DNA from: Luteibacter rhizovicinus
GTDB lineage: Bacteria > Pseudomonadota > Gammaproteobacteria > Xanthomonadales > Rhodanobacteraceae
Assembly (NCBI RefSeq): GCF_004342265.1
Contig: NZ_SMCS01000012.1
Location: forward strand, 1 to 64,000
Reading direction: 5' to 3'
DNA: 64,000 nt
Made by a program: the position numbers and the translations under genes
Shown here: in pieces, positions 18,804-27,241 of the stretch
Position numbering within the stretch: the stretch's first letter is position 1
How the letters are laid out: each line of letters opens with the position of its first letter
The notes under the pieces: generated by a model
Databases searched by the model: none
What the model saw: the letters and a program-made list of their open reading frames with translations, nothing else
Told to the model about the DNA's origin: nothing

Positions 18804-18907
18804 GGGAAGGCGCCGGAAGGGCAGAGGCAAGGCTACCCGGCTGGGTCGGTCGGGACAAGAATTGACTTCCTGGCCGGGTAGACGAATTCCCTACATATAA
18901 CGGGATC

Positions 18908-19492
18908 TCAGCGTGTATGCGCTTCCGGGTGTTCGATGAACCACAGGCCCGCGAACAGCTTCGCGTCGATCGAGAATCCCTCCGCCGCGCGGGCGAACAG
19001 CCATGCGCCCGCTTCCGAGCGTGGCACTTCGTGGACGACGATGTTCTCCGACTCGTCGCCACCGCCAGGACCGACCTTCACCAGATCCCAGGCGCGGGCG
19101 AAGGCGATCATTTCGGTGCTCATGCCCGACGAGGAGGGGCCTTCGTGTACGAAATCGATGCGACCGCAGGCATAGCCGGTTTCTTCTTCCAGTTCGCGAC
19201 GCGCGGCGAGCAGGACGTCCTCGTCTTCCTGATCTTCGAGGTCGCCTACGAGGCCCGCGGGCATTTCGATGGTGTTCTTCAGGATCGATACCCGGTACTG
19301 CTCGACGAAGATGACTTTGTCCTCGGGCGTCACCGCCAGGATGATCACCGCTCCGCCCGGATTGTTGCGCTCGACGTATTCCCAGCGTCCGCGTTTCTTC
19401 AGCGTCAGCCACTTGCCCGCATAAAGCAGCTCCACCGGCGCGCTGGCGTCATCGGGAATCGGTGAGGCGTGGGGCAGGGGGCTGGTCGGCAT
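18908..19492 (-). CDS. Nudix hydrolase (ADP-ribose/ADP-sugar pyrophosphatase-like)
   Basis: A 194-residue Nudix protein. The N-terminal part (ELLYAGKWLTLKKRGRWEYVER) and VFVEQYRVSILKNTIEMPAGLVGD are typical of the ADP-sugar pyrophosphatase group (NudF/NudE-like), which hydrolyse ADP-ribose to AMP and ribose phosphate. The Nudix helix reads LLAARRELEEETGYACG, with the core REL-EE-TG intact near residues 94-102. The loop before it, GDLEDQEDED, is two residues longer than the strict consensus, a variation known in this group. It lies 104 nt upstream of dnaE on the same strand. Confidence 0.88.
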   Translation of the reverse strand: MPTSPLPHASPIPDDASAPVELLYAGKWLTLKKRGRWEYVERNNPGGAVIILAVTPEDKVIFVEQYRVSILKNTIEMPAGLVGDLEDQEDEDVLLAARRELEEETGYACGRIDFVHEGPSSSGMSTEMIAFARAWDLVKVGPGGGDESENIVVHEVPRSEAGAWLFARAAEGFSIDAKLFAGLWFIEHPEAHTR

Positions 19493-19569
19493 GGCATGGC
19501 GCTCCGTGAGGTGATGGCGGGAATTATGACGGGGGATTTATCTCTGGGGTGTGACCGGGAGAGAGGCTT

Positions 19570-20469
19570 TCAGATCAACGCGCGAAGCCGGGACCGCGTC
19601 AACGGCCCGAACCGCAGCCGCTCGCAAAGCTCGTCGAGCGTCGAAGCCTCGCCACGACGGCGGATAAGCGCATCGGCCGTTTCGGCTACCGCGATATCCA
19701 GCGCAATGCGGGTCAACCGGCGGCACAGGCGGGCCTGATCGGCGTGTTCGCGCAGCCGGACGGCACATGCCGCCGCGCCGCGAATGCGCAGGAACGGCAC
19801 TTCGTCGATGCGTTCGAGCACGCTGTCCAGATCGCCGAAATGGGCCAGCAGCGCGGCGGCCGTCTTGGCGCCGACGCCGGGCACGCCGGGAATGTTGTCC
19901 ACGGCGTCGCCGCATAGTGCGAGATAGTCGGCGACCTGATGCGGATGCACGCCCAGCCGGTCGAACACGCCGGCCGCGCCCCAGCGCATGCCGCGCGCGA
20001 AGTCCCATTGTTCGTCGCCTTCGCCCAGCAGCTGGCCGAAATCCTTATCGGCCGAGACGATGACGCCGCGGAAACCATGGGCGCGCAGGCCCCACAGCGC
20101 GCTGCCGATAAGATCGTCGGCTTCGTACTGGTGGTCGTTCAGTACCGTGAGTCCGAGCGCTGCCGAGATTTCCCGGCATAGCGCGAACTGACGCACCAAC
20201 TGCGGCGGCGGAAGCTCGCGATTGGCTTTATAGGCCGGATAGATGGCGTTGCGGAACGAGGTGGTCAGCGAGGCGTCGAAGGCGACCGCGATGTGTTCGG
20301 CGCTGGTTTTTTCCAGCAGTTCGCAAAGAAAACGCGTAAAGCCGTGCACGGCGTTGACCGACTCGCCTTCGCGATCGTGGAACTCGTCCGGCATCGAATG
20401 CCAGGCGCGGAACACATAGAGACTGCCGTCGACCAGATGGACGACGGACGAATCGGTCACGGTGTCCAT
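19570..20469 (-). CDS. 5'-3' exonuclease (FEN-like, DNA polymerase I N-domain type)
   Basis: A 299-residue flap-endonuclease-family protein resembling the 5'-nuclease domain of PolI and the stand-alone ExoIX/Xni. Metal-binding acidic residues are visible in LVDGSLYVFRAWH, AVFDASLTTSFRNAIYPAYKANR (as AFDAS), QYEADDLIGS, VSADKDFGQLL and the GDAVDNIPGVPGVGAKTAAALL helix-hairpin-helix. These cover the usual catalytic positions, so it is likely active in processing flaps or RNA primers. The ATG at 20469 overlaps the nitroreductase gene by 13 nt. polA is not in the window. Confidence 0.9.
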   Translation of the reverse strand: MDTVTDSSVVHLVDGSLYVFRAWHSMPDEFHDREGESVNAVHGFTRFLCELLEKTSAEHIAVAFDASLTTSFRNAIYPAYKANRELPPPQLVRQFALCREISAALGLTVLNDHQYEADDLIGSALWGLRAHGFRGVIVSADKDFGQLLGEGDEQWDFARGMRWGAAGVFDRLGVHPHQVADYLALCGDAVDNIPGVPGVGAKTAAALLAHFGDLDSVLERIDEVPFLRIRGAAACAVRLREHADQARLCRRLTRIALDIAVAETADALIRRRGEASTLDELCERLRFGPLTRSRLRALI

Positions 20470-21029
20470 TCGCTCACGATCCCGTCGACGGAGGGGCGGT
20501 CGCGGTCCGGTGTGTCCATCGTCGCCGTGCCCATGTGCACGAAGCCGACGACGTGCTCGTTGTCGGCAAGGCCCAGCAGCGCCGCGACATCGCGGTCGTA
20601 CGCCGCCCAGCCGGTCAGCCACTGCGCGCCGAAGCCGAGTGCCTGCGCACCCAGCAGCATGTTGTAGGCAACGCAGCCTGCGCTGAGGTTCTGCTCGAAC
20701 TCCGGCACCGTGCTGTCGCGATGGATGTGGGCAACGACAACCAGCACCAGGGGCGCGAAGGTGTAGCGGTGACGTTCTTTCTCCCGCTTCGACTCAGGCA
20801 TATCCGGGTGCTTCGCCAAAGCCATCGCCGTGAGTTGCGCGCCGAAGGCCAGTTTGGCGTCGCCACGCAGCGTCAGGATGCGGAAAGGCACCAGCTTGCC
20901 GTGATCGGGCACGCGGACGGCGGCTTCGAGCAGCCGGGCCAGCGAGGCGGCATCGGGGGCAGGTTCGCCGAGCTGGCGCGACGGGACGGAATGACGGGTA
21001 TTGAGGAGGTGGAGGTCGTCTGCGGTCAT
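20457..21029 (-). CDS. Nitroreductase family protein (YdjA-like)
   Basis: A 190-residue FMN-dependent nitroreductase of the short YdjA-like group. The FMN-binding start LLNTRHSVPSRQLGEP (about 8-23), the PDHGKLVPFRILTLRG segment (about 42-57) and the C-terminal LGFGAQWLTGWAAYDRDVAALLGL and GFVHMGTA are characteristic. Members act as dimers and reduce nitroaromatics or quinones with NAD(P)H; the native substrate is usually unknown. It is divergent from pntAA with an 83-base gap, and its end overlaps the 5'-nuclease gene. Confidence 0.88.
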   Translation of the reverse strand: MTADDLHLLNTRHSVPSRQLGEPAPDAASLARLLEAAVRVPDHGKLVPFRILTLRGDAKLAFGAQLTAMALAKHPDMPESKREKERHRYTFAPLVLVVVAHIHRDSTVPEFEQNLSAGCVAYNMLLGAQALGFGAQWLTGWAAYDRDVAALLGLADNEHVVGFVHMGTATMDTPDRDRPSVDGIVSEWTP

Positions 21030-21112
21030 CGGCTCAGTGTACCCGGCTTGGGACCGCCCCTCGACGTGGCGGGCACGCTACCATGGCCCGAACGGGCGGG
21101 AGGAGTCCTGGT

Positions 21113-22222
21113 ATGCCGATGACTGTGGGCGCGTTGCGCGAGACTGCGAAAGGCGAGCGACGGGTGGCTTTGACGCCGGAGACGGCGCGCAAGCTGGTGG
21201 CCCGTGGGTTGGCCGTCATTTTCGAACACGACGCCGGGCGCGAGGCGGGCTTTCCCGACGCGACTTATGTCGCCGCCGGTGCTACCCCCGCCGATGCGGC
21301 CGACGTGGCGGCGCGAGCCGACTTGTTGCTATGCGTCCAGCTTCCTCCCGCCGACCGTCTCACGGCCCTGCGTGCCGGTACGGCCATCGTCGGCCAGTTG
21401 CGCCCGAATGCGGCACACGACCGGCTCGAGGCACTCGGCGAGCGCGGCGTTACGGCTTTTTCGCTGGAACTCCTGCCGCGCACCACGCGCGCCCAGGCGA
21501 TGGACGTACTGAGCTCCCAGGCGGCCGTAGCCGGTTACCGGGCCATGTTGATCGCGGCCGAAGCGGCGCCGATGTTCTTTCCGATGCTGACCACGGCGGC
21601 GGGTACGATCCGGCCGGCGAAAGTGTTGGTGATCGGCGCTGGCGTGGCCGGTCTGCAAGCTATCGCTACGGCGCGGCGTCTGGGTGCGCAGATCGAGGGT
21701 TACGACGTTCGTCCGGAAACCCGCGAGCAGATCGAATCCCTGGGCGCGCGTTTTCTCGACCTGGGTGTCAGTGCCAGCGGCAGCGGCGGTTATGCGCGCG
21801 AGTTGTCGGCAGAGGAACAGGCCGCGCAGCAGGCCGCCCTCGGCGAGCGGCTGCGGGTTTTCGATGTGGTCGTAACGACAGCCGCCGTGCCCGGCAGACC
21901 GGCGCCGAAGATACTCACGGCGGCGATGCTGGAAGGGATGAAGCCCGGCGCGCTGATCGTCGACCTCGCCGCCGAAAGCGGCGGCAATTGCGTGGCGACG
22001 GTGCCGGGGCAGCGTGTGAATGTCGGCGGGGTGACCGTGCTTGGTCCACTCGACCTGGCGGCCGGCGCACCGCTGCACGCGTCGGAAATGTATGCGCGCA
22101 ACCTGCTCAACTTCGCCGGTCTGCTGGTGCGCGACGGTGGGTTGTCACCGGATTTCGCGGACGATCTTGTCGCGGCGACGTGTGTGAATCGTGTCGGGGA
22201 AAAGCAGCCGCAGTTGATCTGA
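21113..22222 (+). CDS. pntAA: NAD(P) transhydrogenase subunit alpha part 1 (PntAA)
   Basis: This 369-residue soluble subunit is the NAD(H)-binding dI domain of the proton-translocating transhydrogenase, which transfers hydride between NADH and NADP+ at the cost of proton motive force. GALRETAKGERRVALTPETARKL opens the alanine dehydrogenase/PNT N domain, and the NAD fold reads VLVIGAGVAGLQAIATARRLGA with YDVRPETREQIESLGARFLDL after it. A GGAGGAG ribosome site sits 7 bases before the ATG. The membrane part pntAB and pntB lie 1.8 kb further on, beyond an opposite-strand operon. Confidence 0.95.
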   Translation: MPMTVGALRETAKGERRVALTPETARKLVARGLAVIFEHDAGREAGFPDATYVAAGATPADAADVAARADLLLCVQLPPADRLTALRAGTAIVGQLRPNAAHDRLEALGERGVTAFSLELLPRTTRAQAMDVLSSQAAVAGYRAMLIAAEAAPMFFPMLTTAAGTIRPAKVLVIGAGVAGLQAIATARRLGAQIEGYDVRPETREQIESLGARFLDLGVSASGSGGYARELSAEEQAAQQAALGERLRVFDVVVTTAAVPGRPAPKILTAAMLEGMKPGALIVDLAAESGGNCVATVPGQRVNVGGVTVLGPLDLAAGAPLHASEMYARNLLNFAGLLVRDGGLSPDFADDLVAATCVNRVGEKQPQLI

Positions 22223-22301
22223 CGTTAGAGGGATATTTCTATCCCTCACCGTGGCCCCCGCGCAGGCAGGAACGGTGGCGATAATGTTCGTTGCTTTACG
22301 C

Positions 22302-22910
22302 TCAACCGCCCGGTGGCGGAGGCGGCCGACGACCATGCCCATCCGGACTGGGACCGTCCGGAGGCGGCGGACCGTCGGGCGGCGGAGGCAGGACACTGTT
22401 CGGCCCCAGACTGTCGATCCACTTGCGCCGGTCGTCCGGCGACTGGTTCTCCCACTTCCGCATCAGCGCCTGACGCTGGTCGGGCGGAAGCTGGCGAAAA
22501 CGATCGAACGCGGCATGCAGCTGATCGCGTTGCTGCGGCGTCAGATCGTGGAATTTTTTCATGTTGCGGCGCGCTTCTTCGCGCTGCTCCGGCGACATCT
22601 GTTGCCAGCGGACGATGCGTTCGCGGATTTCGGCGCGCTTGTCTTCCGGCAACGTCGCCCAGCGCGCCGCCTTCTCCAGCATGTGTTGCTGGCGACGGGG
22701 CGGAAAGTCGTCCCACTCCTTGGAAAGCGGCGCGAACATCTGGCGTTGGTCGGGCGTCAGCGTGCTCCACGGGCGCGGCGGAGGCGGCGGGCCGCGCTCT
22801 CCGGGCGGGGGCGGAGGCGGACGATCCTGCGCCAACGCGATAGCCGGTGCGAAAGCGACAAGCAGCAGCGCGAGAATGGCGGCAAGGATGGAGGGGCGCA
22901 TGGTTGTCAT
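22302..22910 (-). CDS. DUF3106 domain-containing secreted protein
   Basis: A 202-residue protein with a signal peptide (MTTMRPSILAAILALLLVAFAPAIALAQ), a Pro-rich segment (about 29-50), and a repetitive helical DUF3106 region (about 52-150) in which units such as LTPDQRQMFAPLSKEWDD, LPEDKRAEIRERIVRWQQ, MSPEQREEARRNMKKFHD and LPPDQRQALMRKWENQ recur every 20 or so residues. The tail is again Pro/Gly rich. It should be periplasmic. The start at 22910 overlaps the upstream gene by 4 nt (ATGA). Its position after a sigma factor and a small membrane protein matches a recurring three-gene cassette in beta- and gammaproteobacteria. Function unknown. Confidence 0.83.
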   Translation of the reverse strand: MTTMRPSILAAILALLLVAFAPAIALAQDRPPPPPPGERGPPPPPRPWSTLTPDQRQMFAPLSKEWDDFPPRRQQHMLEKAARWATLPEDKRAEIRERIVRWQQMSPEQREEARRNMKKFHDLTPQQRDQLHAAFDRFRQLPPDQRQALMRKWENQSPDDRRKWIDSLGPNSVLPPPPDGPPPPDGPSPDGHGRRPPPPPGG

Positions 22911-23278
22911 CGGGTCGGGGATGCCGCGCGCTGGTCGGTTGCGAGCCATCCGTAGAAATCGAGGTTCTGGTACAGCGCCGGATCGGCACTGTCGGCATCG
23001 GGCGGCAGGTCGCTGTCCGCTTCGACGGATTGCACCGCCTTGGTCGGGGCGCTGGACGAGCCCGTGAGCGGTTGCCAGAGCATCAGCGAAGCCAGTGCAA
23101 CCACGGCGAACGCGCCCGCTGGCAGCAGCATGCGTCGCGTTGCATGGGCCTGCGGCTTGTCGAGTGCGTTGCGCCGGGCCGCGCGCAGACGGCCGGCGGT
23201 CGCCGGATCGACTTCACTGCTGGCGCGCAGGTAAAGCTCGCGTGCCCTGCGTTTGATGTCTTCGTCGCGCTGGCTCAT
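22907..23278 (-). CDS. Small single-pass membrane protein, putative anti-sigma factor (DUF3619-like)
   Basis: A 123-residue protein with a charged cytoplasmic N-terminus (MSQRDEDIKRRARELYLRASSEVDPATAGRLRAAR-type, about 1-45), one transmembrane segment (about 50-66, LLPAGAFAVVALASLMLW) and an acidic outer tail. The N-terminal pattern resembles DUF3619. Lying between an ECF sigma factor and a DUF3106 gene, with 4-nt overlaps on both sides, it is the natural candidate for a membrane-anchored anti-sigma factor. No zinc-binding HxxxCxxC motif is present. The anti-sigma role is inferred from context. Confidence 0.7.
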   Translation of the reverse strand: MSQRDEDIKRRARELYLRASSEVDPATAGRLRAARRNALDKPQAHATRRMLLPAGAFAVVALASLMLWQPLTGSSSAPTKAVQSVEADSDLPPDADSADPALYQNLDFYGWLATDQRAASPTR

Positions 23279-23901
23279 CGCCATGCCTCCAGTTGATCGC
23301 GCAGCGCGTGCATCGCGCGCGAAAGATGAGTTTTCACACTTCCGTCAGAGCAACCCATGGCCGCGGCGGTTTCCGCGACGTCCAGGCCTTCCAGCACCCG
23401 CAACATGAACGCTTCGCGCTGGCGGCGCGGCAAGGTGCGTACCGCTGTCGCGATGTCGTTGTAAGCCTGCGCGTCCTGCAACTTCGCCGATGGATCGGGA
23501 CCTTCGTCCGCGGGCTCCCATGCGGGAAGTTCGTCGCCATCGTCGTCCTTCCCGCCCCCCAGCCAGCCCACCACGATCGAGCGGACTTTCCGGCGGCGCT
23601 GCAGGTCGACGATACGTCGCCGCAGGATGCCCCAGAACAGCGGGGTCCATTCCTCGGCGGGCTTGCCGCTGTAGTGCTGTACCAGCCGCATCATGGCGTC
23701 CTGTACCGCGTCCAGCGCGTCTTCGCGATTGCCGAGATTCAGTTCGGCCATGCGCCAGGCGCGCCGTTCGACCTGGGCAAGGAAGGCATCCATGCTCCGC
23801 GGAACCTCGCGGACAACGTCCAGCAAGGTGCTGTCGAGGGCGATCCCGGCATTCATCGCTTCCGGTTCCGCCTTATCGGGTTCCGCATCCTCATGCTCCA
23901 T
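23275..23901 (-). CDS. RNA polymerase sigma factor, ECF type
   Basis: A 208-residue sigma-70 family factor with only regions 2 and 4. Region 2 spans about 40-105 (AWRMAELNLGNREDALDAVQDAMMRLVQHY, then the -10 binding helix FWGILRRRIVDLQRRRK). Region 4 spans about 150-205 (LPRRQREAFMLRVLEGLDVAETAAAMGCSDGSVKTHLSRAMHALR), a clean helix-turn-helix for the -35 element. The linker is acidic and longer than average. A GGAGAG ribosome site precedes the ATG. It heads the operon with the putative anti-sigma and DUF3106 genes, and is divergent from pntAB across 113 bases. Confidence 0.9.
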   Translation of the reverse strand: MEHEDAEPDKAEPEAMNAGIALDSTLLDVVREVPRSMDAFLAQVERRAWRMAELNLGNREDALDAVQDAMMRLVQHYSGKPAEEWTPLFWGILRRRIVDLQRRRKVRSIVVGWLGGGKDDDGDELPAWEPADEGPDPSAKLQDAQAYNDIATAVRTLPRRQREAFMLRVLEGLDVAETAAAMGCSDGSVKTHLSRAMHALRDQLEAWR

Positions 23902-24014
23902 ACGGGTCGAACTCTCCGGTTAACGCGGTTTAGGGCCGCCGGTTGACGTGCCTATCGTCTCCCGCGGTGCCCACGTATGATCGGTGGGAGACGGACAGAC
24001 TACGGGGAGTGGGC

Positions 24015-24308
24015 ATGCTCGACGGGTTTCTGGCGCTATACATCTTCATGTTGGCGGCATTTACGGGGTATGAAGTCATCGCGCGCGTGCCGGTGATTCT
24101 GCACACCCCGCTCATGTCCGGTTCGAATTTCATCCATGGCATCGTCGTGATTGGGGCGATGATAGCGCTGGGCAGGGCCGAATCCCCGCTGGAAATTACG
24201 ATCGGCTTCGTCGGTGTGCTCCTTGGCGCCGGCAATGCGGTCGGCGGCTATGTCGTTACCGGGCGCATGCTGGAAATGTTCCGCGCCAGCCGGGAGAAGC
24301 GCTCATGA
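24015..24308 (+). CDS. pntAB: NAD(P) transhydrogenase subunit alpha part 2 (PntAB)
   Basis: A 97-residue membrane protein with three hydrophobic helices at about 4-24, 33-55 and 60-82, matching the membrane part of the alpha subunit in organisms where PntA is split. GYEVIARVPVILHTPLMSGSNFIHGIVVIGAM is a conserved piece of this domain. It contributes to the proton channel. A GGGGAGTGGG ribosome site precedes the ATG at 24015, and the stop overlaps pntB by 4 nt. Confidence 0.93.
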   Translation: MLDGFLALYIFMLAAFTGYEVIARVPVILHTPLMSGSNFIHGIVVIGAMIALGRAESPLEITIGFVGVLLGAGNAVGGYVVTGRMLEMFRASREKRS

Positions 24309-25738
24309 CGGACTGGTTCCCGTCCGTCATCCAGGCTTGTTACTTCGCTGCGGCGCTTCTTTTCATCCTCGGACTCAAACGCATGAGCTCGCCGCGCACC
24401 GCGCGCGGCGGTATCGGCTGGGCAGGTGTGGGCATGCTGCTCGCCGTGGCGGCCACGCTGTTCCTGCCGGGTCTTAAGCATCGCGAACTGATGCTGCTGG
24501 CGCTGGTGCTGGGTACGCTGGCCGCATGGTGGTCGGGACGTCGCGTCGCGATGACCGCCATGCCCGAAATGGTGGCGCTCTATAACGGCATGGGCGGTGG
24601 CGCCGCGGCCGCCATCGGTGGCGCCGAACTCTACGGTTATGCCTCGCATGTCGTGCATCTGCTCGGTGGCGGTACGTACGCCGTTGCCGGTTACGACCCG
24701 CCGTCGACCGCGCATCTGGCGCTGGCGCTGGTGGGCTCGCTGATCGGCGCCGTGAGTTTCAGTGGCTCGCTGGTTGCCTTCGGCAAGCTGCAGGGCTGGC
24801 TTGATCGCCGCTTCGTATTCGCCGGGCAGCGCACGGTCAATGCGTTGGTTCTCATTGCCGCGCTGGCCATCGGCATCTGGCTCGTGGTGGGTCGGCTCGA
24901 CGCCACGGCGATCACCGTCTTCTTCGTGCTGTCGCTGGCCCTCGGCGTGATGATGACGCTGCCGATCGGCGGCGCGGACATGCCGGTGGTGATCTCGCTT
25001 TATAACGCCCTTACCGGTCTGGCCGTCGCCTTCGAAGGCTTCGTGCTCGGCAACGAGACCATGATCATCGCGGGCACGGTCGTCGGCGCGGCGGGTACGC
25101 TGCTCACGCAGTTGATGGCGCGGGCGATGAATCGCTCGCTCGGCAACGTGCTGTTCGGCAGTTTCGGTGTCGCTTCCGGCGAGGCGAAAGCGATCGATGG
25201 CGCGCAGAAGCCCATCGACGCCGCGGACGTCGCGGTGATGATGGCTTACGCGGAGCGCGTGGTTATCGTGCCTGGTTATGGGCTCGCGGTGGCCCAGGCC
25301 CAGCACAAGGTCTGGGAGCTGGCGCAACTGCTTATCGCCCGTGGCGTGAAGGTCCGTTTCGCGATCCATCCGGTCGCCGGCCGCATGCCGGGCCATATGA
25401 ACGTGCTGCTGGCCGAAGCCGGCGTGCCTTACGACCTGATCGCGGATATGGACGACATCAACCCGGAATTCCCGGCGGTCGATGTGGCGCTGGTGATCGG
25501 CGCGAACGATGTGGTCAATCCTGTCGCGAAGACCGACCCGGGATCGCCGATCTACGGTATGCCGATCCTGGACGTGGAGGCGGCGAAGAACGTCATTGTG
25601 ATCAAGCGCGGCAAGGGCACGGGCTTCGCGGGCATCGAGAATGCGCTGTTCTATGCCGATAACACGCGCATGTTGTACGGCGACGGCCAGGCGGCGGTCG
25701 CCGAACTGATTACGGCGACGAAGGCGATCGACGCCTGA
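24305..25738 (+). CDS. pntB: NAD(P) transhydrogenase subunit beta (PntB)
   Basis: A 477-residue subunit with an N-terminal membrane region of about nine helices (1-270) and a C-terminal NADP(H)-binding dIII domain (about 290-477). The dIII text VVIVPGYGLAVAQAQHKVWELAQLL, FAIHPVAGRMPGHMNVLLAEAGVPYD, and VALVIGANDVVNPVAKTDPGSPIYGMP is diagnostic. It completes the proton channel and couples proton flow to NADPH formation. Its last 29 bases overlap, tail to tail, the gene on the opposite strand ending at 25710. Confidence 0.96.
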   Translation: MTDWFPSVIQACYFAAALLFILGLKRMSSPRTARGGIGWAGVGMLLAVAATLFLPGLKHRELMLLALVLGTLAAWWSGRRVAMTAMPEMVALYNGMGGGAAAAIGGAELYGYASHVVHLLGGGTYAVAGYDPPSTAHLALALVGSLIGAVSFSGSLVAFGKLQGWLDRRFVFAGQRTVNALVLIAALAIGIWLVVGRLDATAITVFFVLSLALGVMMTLPIGGADMPVVISLYNALTGLAVAFEGFVLGNETMIIAGTVVGAAGTLLTQLMARAMNRSLGNVLFGSFGVASGEAKAIDGAQKPIDAADVAVMMAYAERVVIVPGYGLAVAQAQHKVWELAQLLIARGVKVRFAIHPVAGRMPGHMNVLLAEAGVPYDLIADMDDINPEFPAVDVALVIGANDVVNPVAKTDPGSPIYGMPILDVEAAKNVIVIKRGKGTGFAGIENALFYADNTRMLYGDGQAAVAELITATKAIDA

Positions 25739-26159
25739 GCGGCCACGCGGCCAGCGCGGCAAGGGCCGCGCCGGCCAGGTGGAACGCCAGCTCGCGCGGG
25801 CCGATAGACAGGCGTGCGAGTTCCAGAAGCATCTTCGGGCCGGCGTCGCGGAGCGCGTCGGCGAATCCCACGCCCATGAGGCCGGCGATCATCGCGGCGG
25901 CGACCAGGCACGTGGTGTAGAGGCTTGCGAGCAGTGTCGCGGCGGCGGCCAGCAGCGCGCCGTATCCGCCCTGGGCCTTCAGCCAGCGGCGCACGATAAC
26001 GCCGAGTATCCAGCCGACGGGCAGCGCCAGCAGGGGCAGGGCCCGTCCGTAGAACATGGACGGAAGCGTCCACAGCGCGCCGGCCGCCAGTCCGAACATG
26101 GCGGCGCACAGAGCGGTGAACAGCTGGCCCGGCAGGGCGCGCAGACGATCAGACGGCAT
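25710..26159 (-). CDS. Hypothetical membrane protein, four helices
   Basis: A 149-residue protein with four hydrophobic segments at about 12-34, 42-58, 66-92 and 123-140 and a basic C-terminal end (RRRSPSSP). I do not recognise the family. Coding potential is supported by the clean membrane pattern and by its fill of the gap between pntB and sufT, but its 3' end runs antisense into the last 29 bases of pntB. It has an ATG start. It is divergent from sufT. Confidence 0.6.
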   Translation of the reverse strand: MPSDRLRALPGQLFTALCAAMFGLAAGALWTLPSMFYGRALPLLALPVGWILGVIVRRWLKAQGGYGALLAAAATLLASLYTTCLVAAAMIAGLMGVGFADALRDAGPKMLLELARLSIGPRELAFHLAGAALAALAAWPLRRRSPSSP

Positions 26160-26341
26160 CGGTGGCCTGGGGGCTGGCTGGCACGGGCGGAGAATTCCGT
26201 AGGCGAAAAACGGCCATCATAACCCGGTCGGGGATTCGCCGCCTTGAGAAGCGGCCGGATGCCCCGATTTAGCGATTACGCCCTCTGGCGTCATAATGAT
26301 CGACTTTGCGGCCGCGACGCGGCCTCATCAACAGGACAGGC

Positions 26342-26899
26342 ATGAGCGGTTTCAGTCTCAGCAGCGAGCCCTTCACACTGGAGCGAGATTGCCAGGCGGT
26401 CATGGTGCCGCAGGGCGAAACGGTCACGCTGCCGGCAGGGCAGATTGGCTACATCACCCAGGCGCTGGGCGGCAGCTTCACGGTTTATGTGGAAGGCAAC
26501 CTTTTCCGTATCGCCGGCGACGACGCCGACGCGCTGGGCAAGGAACCCCCGAAGCCGATCGAACTGGCCGAGGGCGCCAGCGACGACGATGTGGAAAAGC
26601 TCGTGTGGCAGCAACTGCGCACGTGTTTCGATCCGGAAATTCCTATCAACGTCGTCGAACTGGGTCTCGTCTACGACGTGAGCCTGGAACACGGCGACGA
26701 CGGCGCGCGCAAAGCCTACGTGAAGATGACGCTCACCGCGCCCGGTTGCGGCATGGGCGACATTCTCGTCGACGACGTGCGCACGAAGCTCGAACTGATT
26801 CCCACCGTGAACGAAGCGGATGTCGATCTGGTATTCGATCCGCCGTGGAACCATTCGATGATGTCGGATGCGGCGAAACTCGAAACGGGCATGCTCTGA
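26342..26899 (+). CDS. sufT: Putative Fe-S cluster assembly protein SufT
   Basis: A 185-residue protein of the SufT group. The C-terminal half (about 80-185) is a MIP18/DUF59 domain, with VWQQLRTCFDPEIPINVVELGLVYDV, then VKMTLTAPGCGMGDILVDDVRTKLEL (containing the conserved cysteine) and the closing VDLVFDPPWNHSMMSDAAKLETGM. The N-terminal half is the SufT-specific extension. SufT aids maturation of Fe-S proteins under high demand. The start at 26342 follows ACAGGACAGG. The rest of the suf operon is not in the window. Confidence 0.9.
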   Translation: MSGFSLSSEPFTLERDCQAVMVPQGETVTLPAGQIGYITQALGGSFTVYVEGNLFRIAGDDADALGKEPPKPIELAEGASDDDVEKLVWQQLRTCFDPEIPINVVELGLVYDVSLEHGDDGARKAYVKMTLTAPGCGMGDILVDDVRTKLELIPTVNEADVDLVFDPPWNHSMMSDAAKLETGML

Positions 26900-27241
26900 T
26901 CCGTTTCCCACGCTCCCGCAAGTGCGGATAACGTGAACGAATGCATGCGACCTAGGGTAATCCCTAGATAGTTACCGACGTAATGATGCGTTAGCTTGTG
27001 TCCCGGCGCTTGGTTGGGAGGCCGGTGCGTCGATTCCGTTACGTGGGCCCCTGTCGCCCACGGCGTTCATCTTTACGTCCACGACGTTCCTCTACGGAAG
27101 AAAGGGGAAGGAGCGTCATTACGGGCGGACACGGGATCGCTAGGCAAACATCATCCGCGCGACGCGCGGTTCTTTACGTTTGGATGTGGTCCGTGCGGCC
27201 GCAATGGCCGTTGCTTGCCCATCCTCTGGAGGAGGGACGTA
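26900..27241 (+). promoter_or_regulatory. Long leader of the M4 metallopeptidase gene with a palindrome at 26952-26967
   Basis: Upstream of the protease gene lies the inverted repeat CTAGGG-taat-CCCTAG at 26952-26967, just before a possible -10 (TAATGA at 26981). About 250 bases then separate this from the ATG at 27242. I looked for a cyclic di-GMP or other known riboswitch and saw none. The palindrome could be the site of a LuxR-type or other dimeric regulator. A strong GGAGGAGG ribosome site lies at 27228-27236. Confidence 0.45.

Noticed and set aside
24248-25762. A 504-codon minus-strand open frame over pntB
   Set aside because: Antisense to pntB; Arg/His/Gln rich with no domain.
26970-27241. 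Cyclic di-GMP or other known riboswitch in the M4 protease leader
   Set aside because: I looked for the conserved core of the common classes and did not find it; a fragment resembling part of one (ggcaaac) is not enough.
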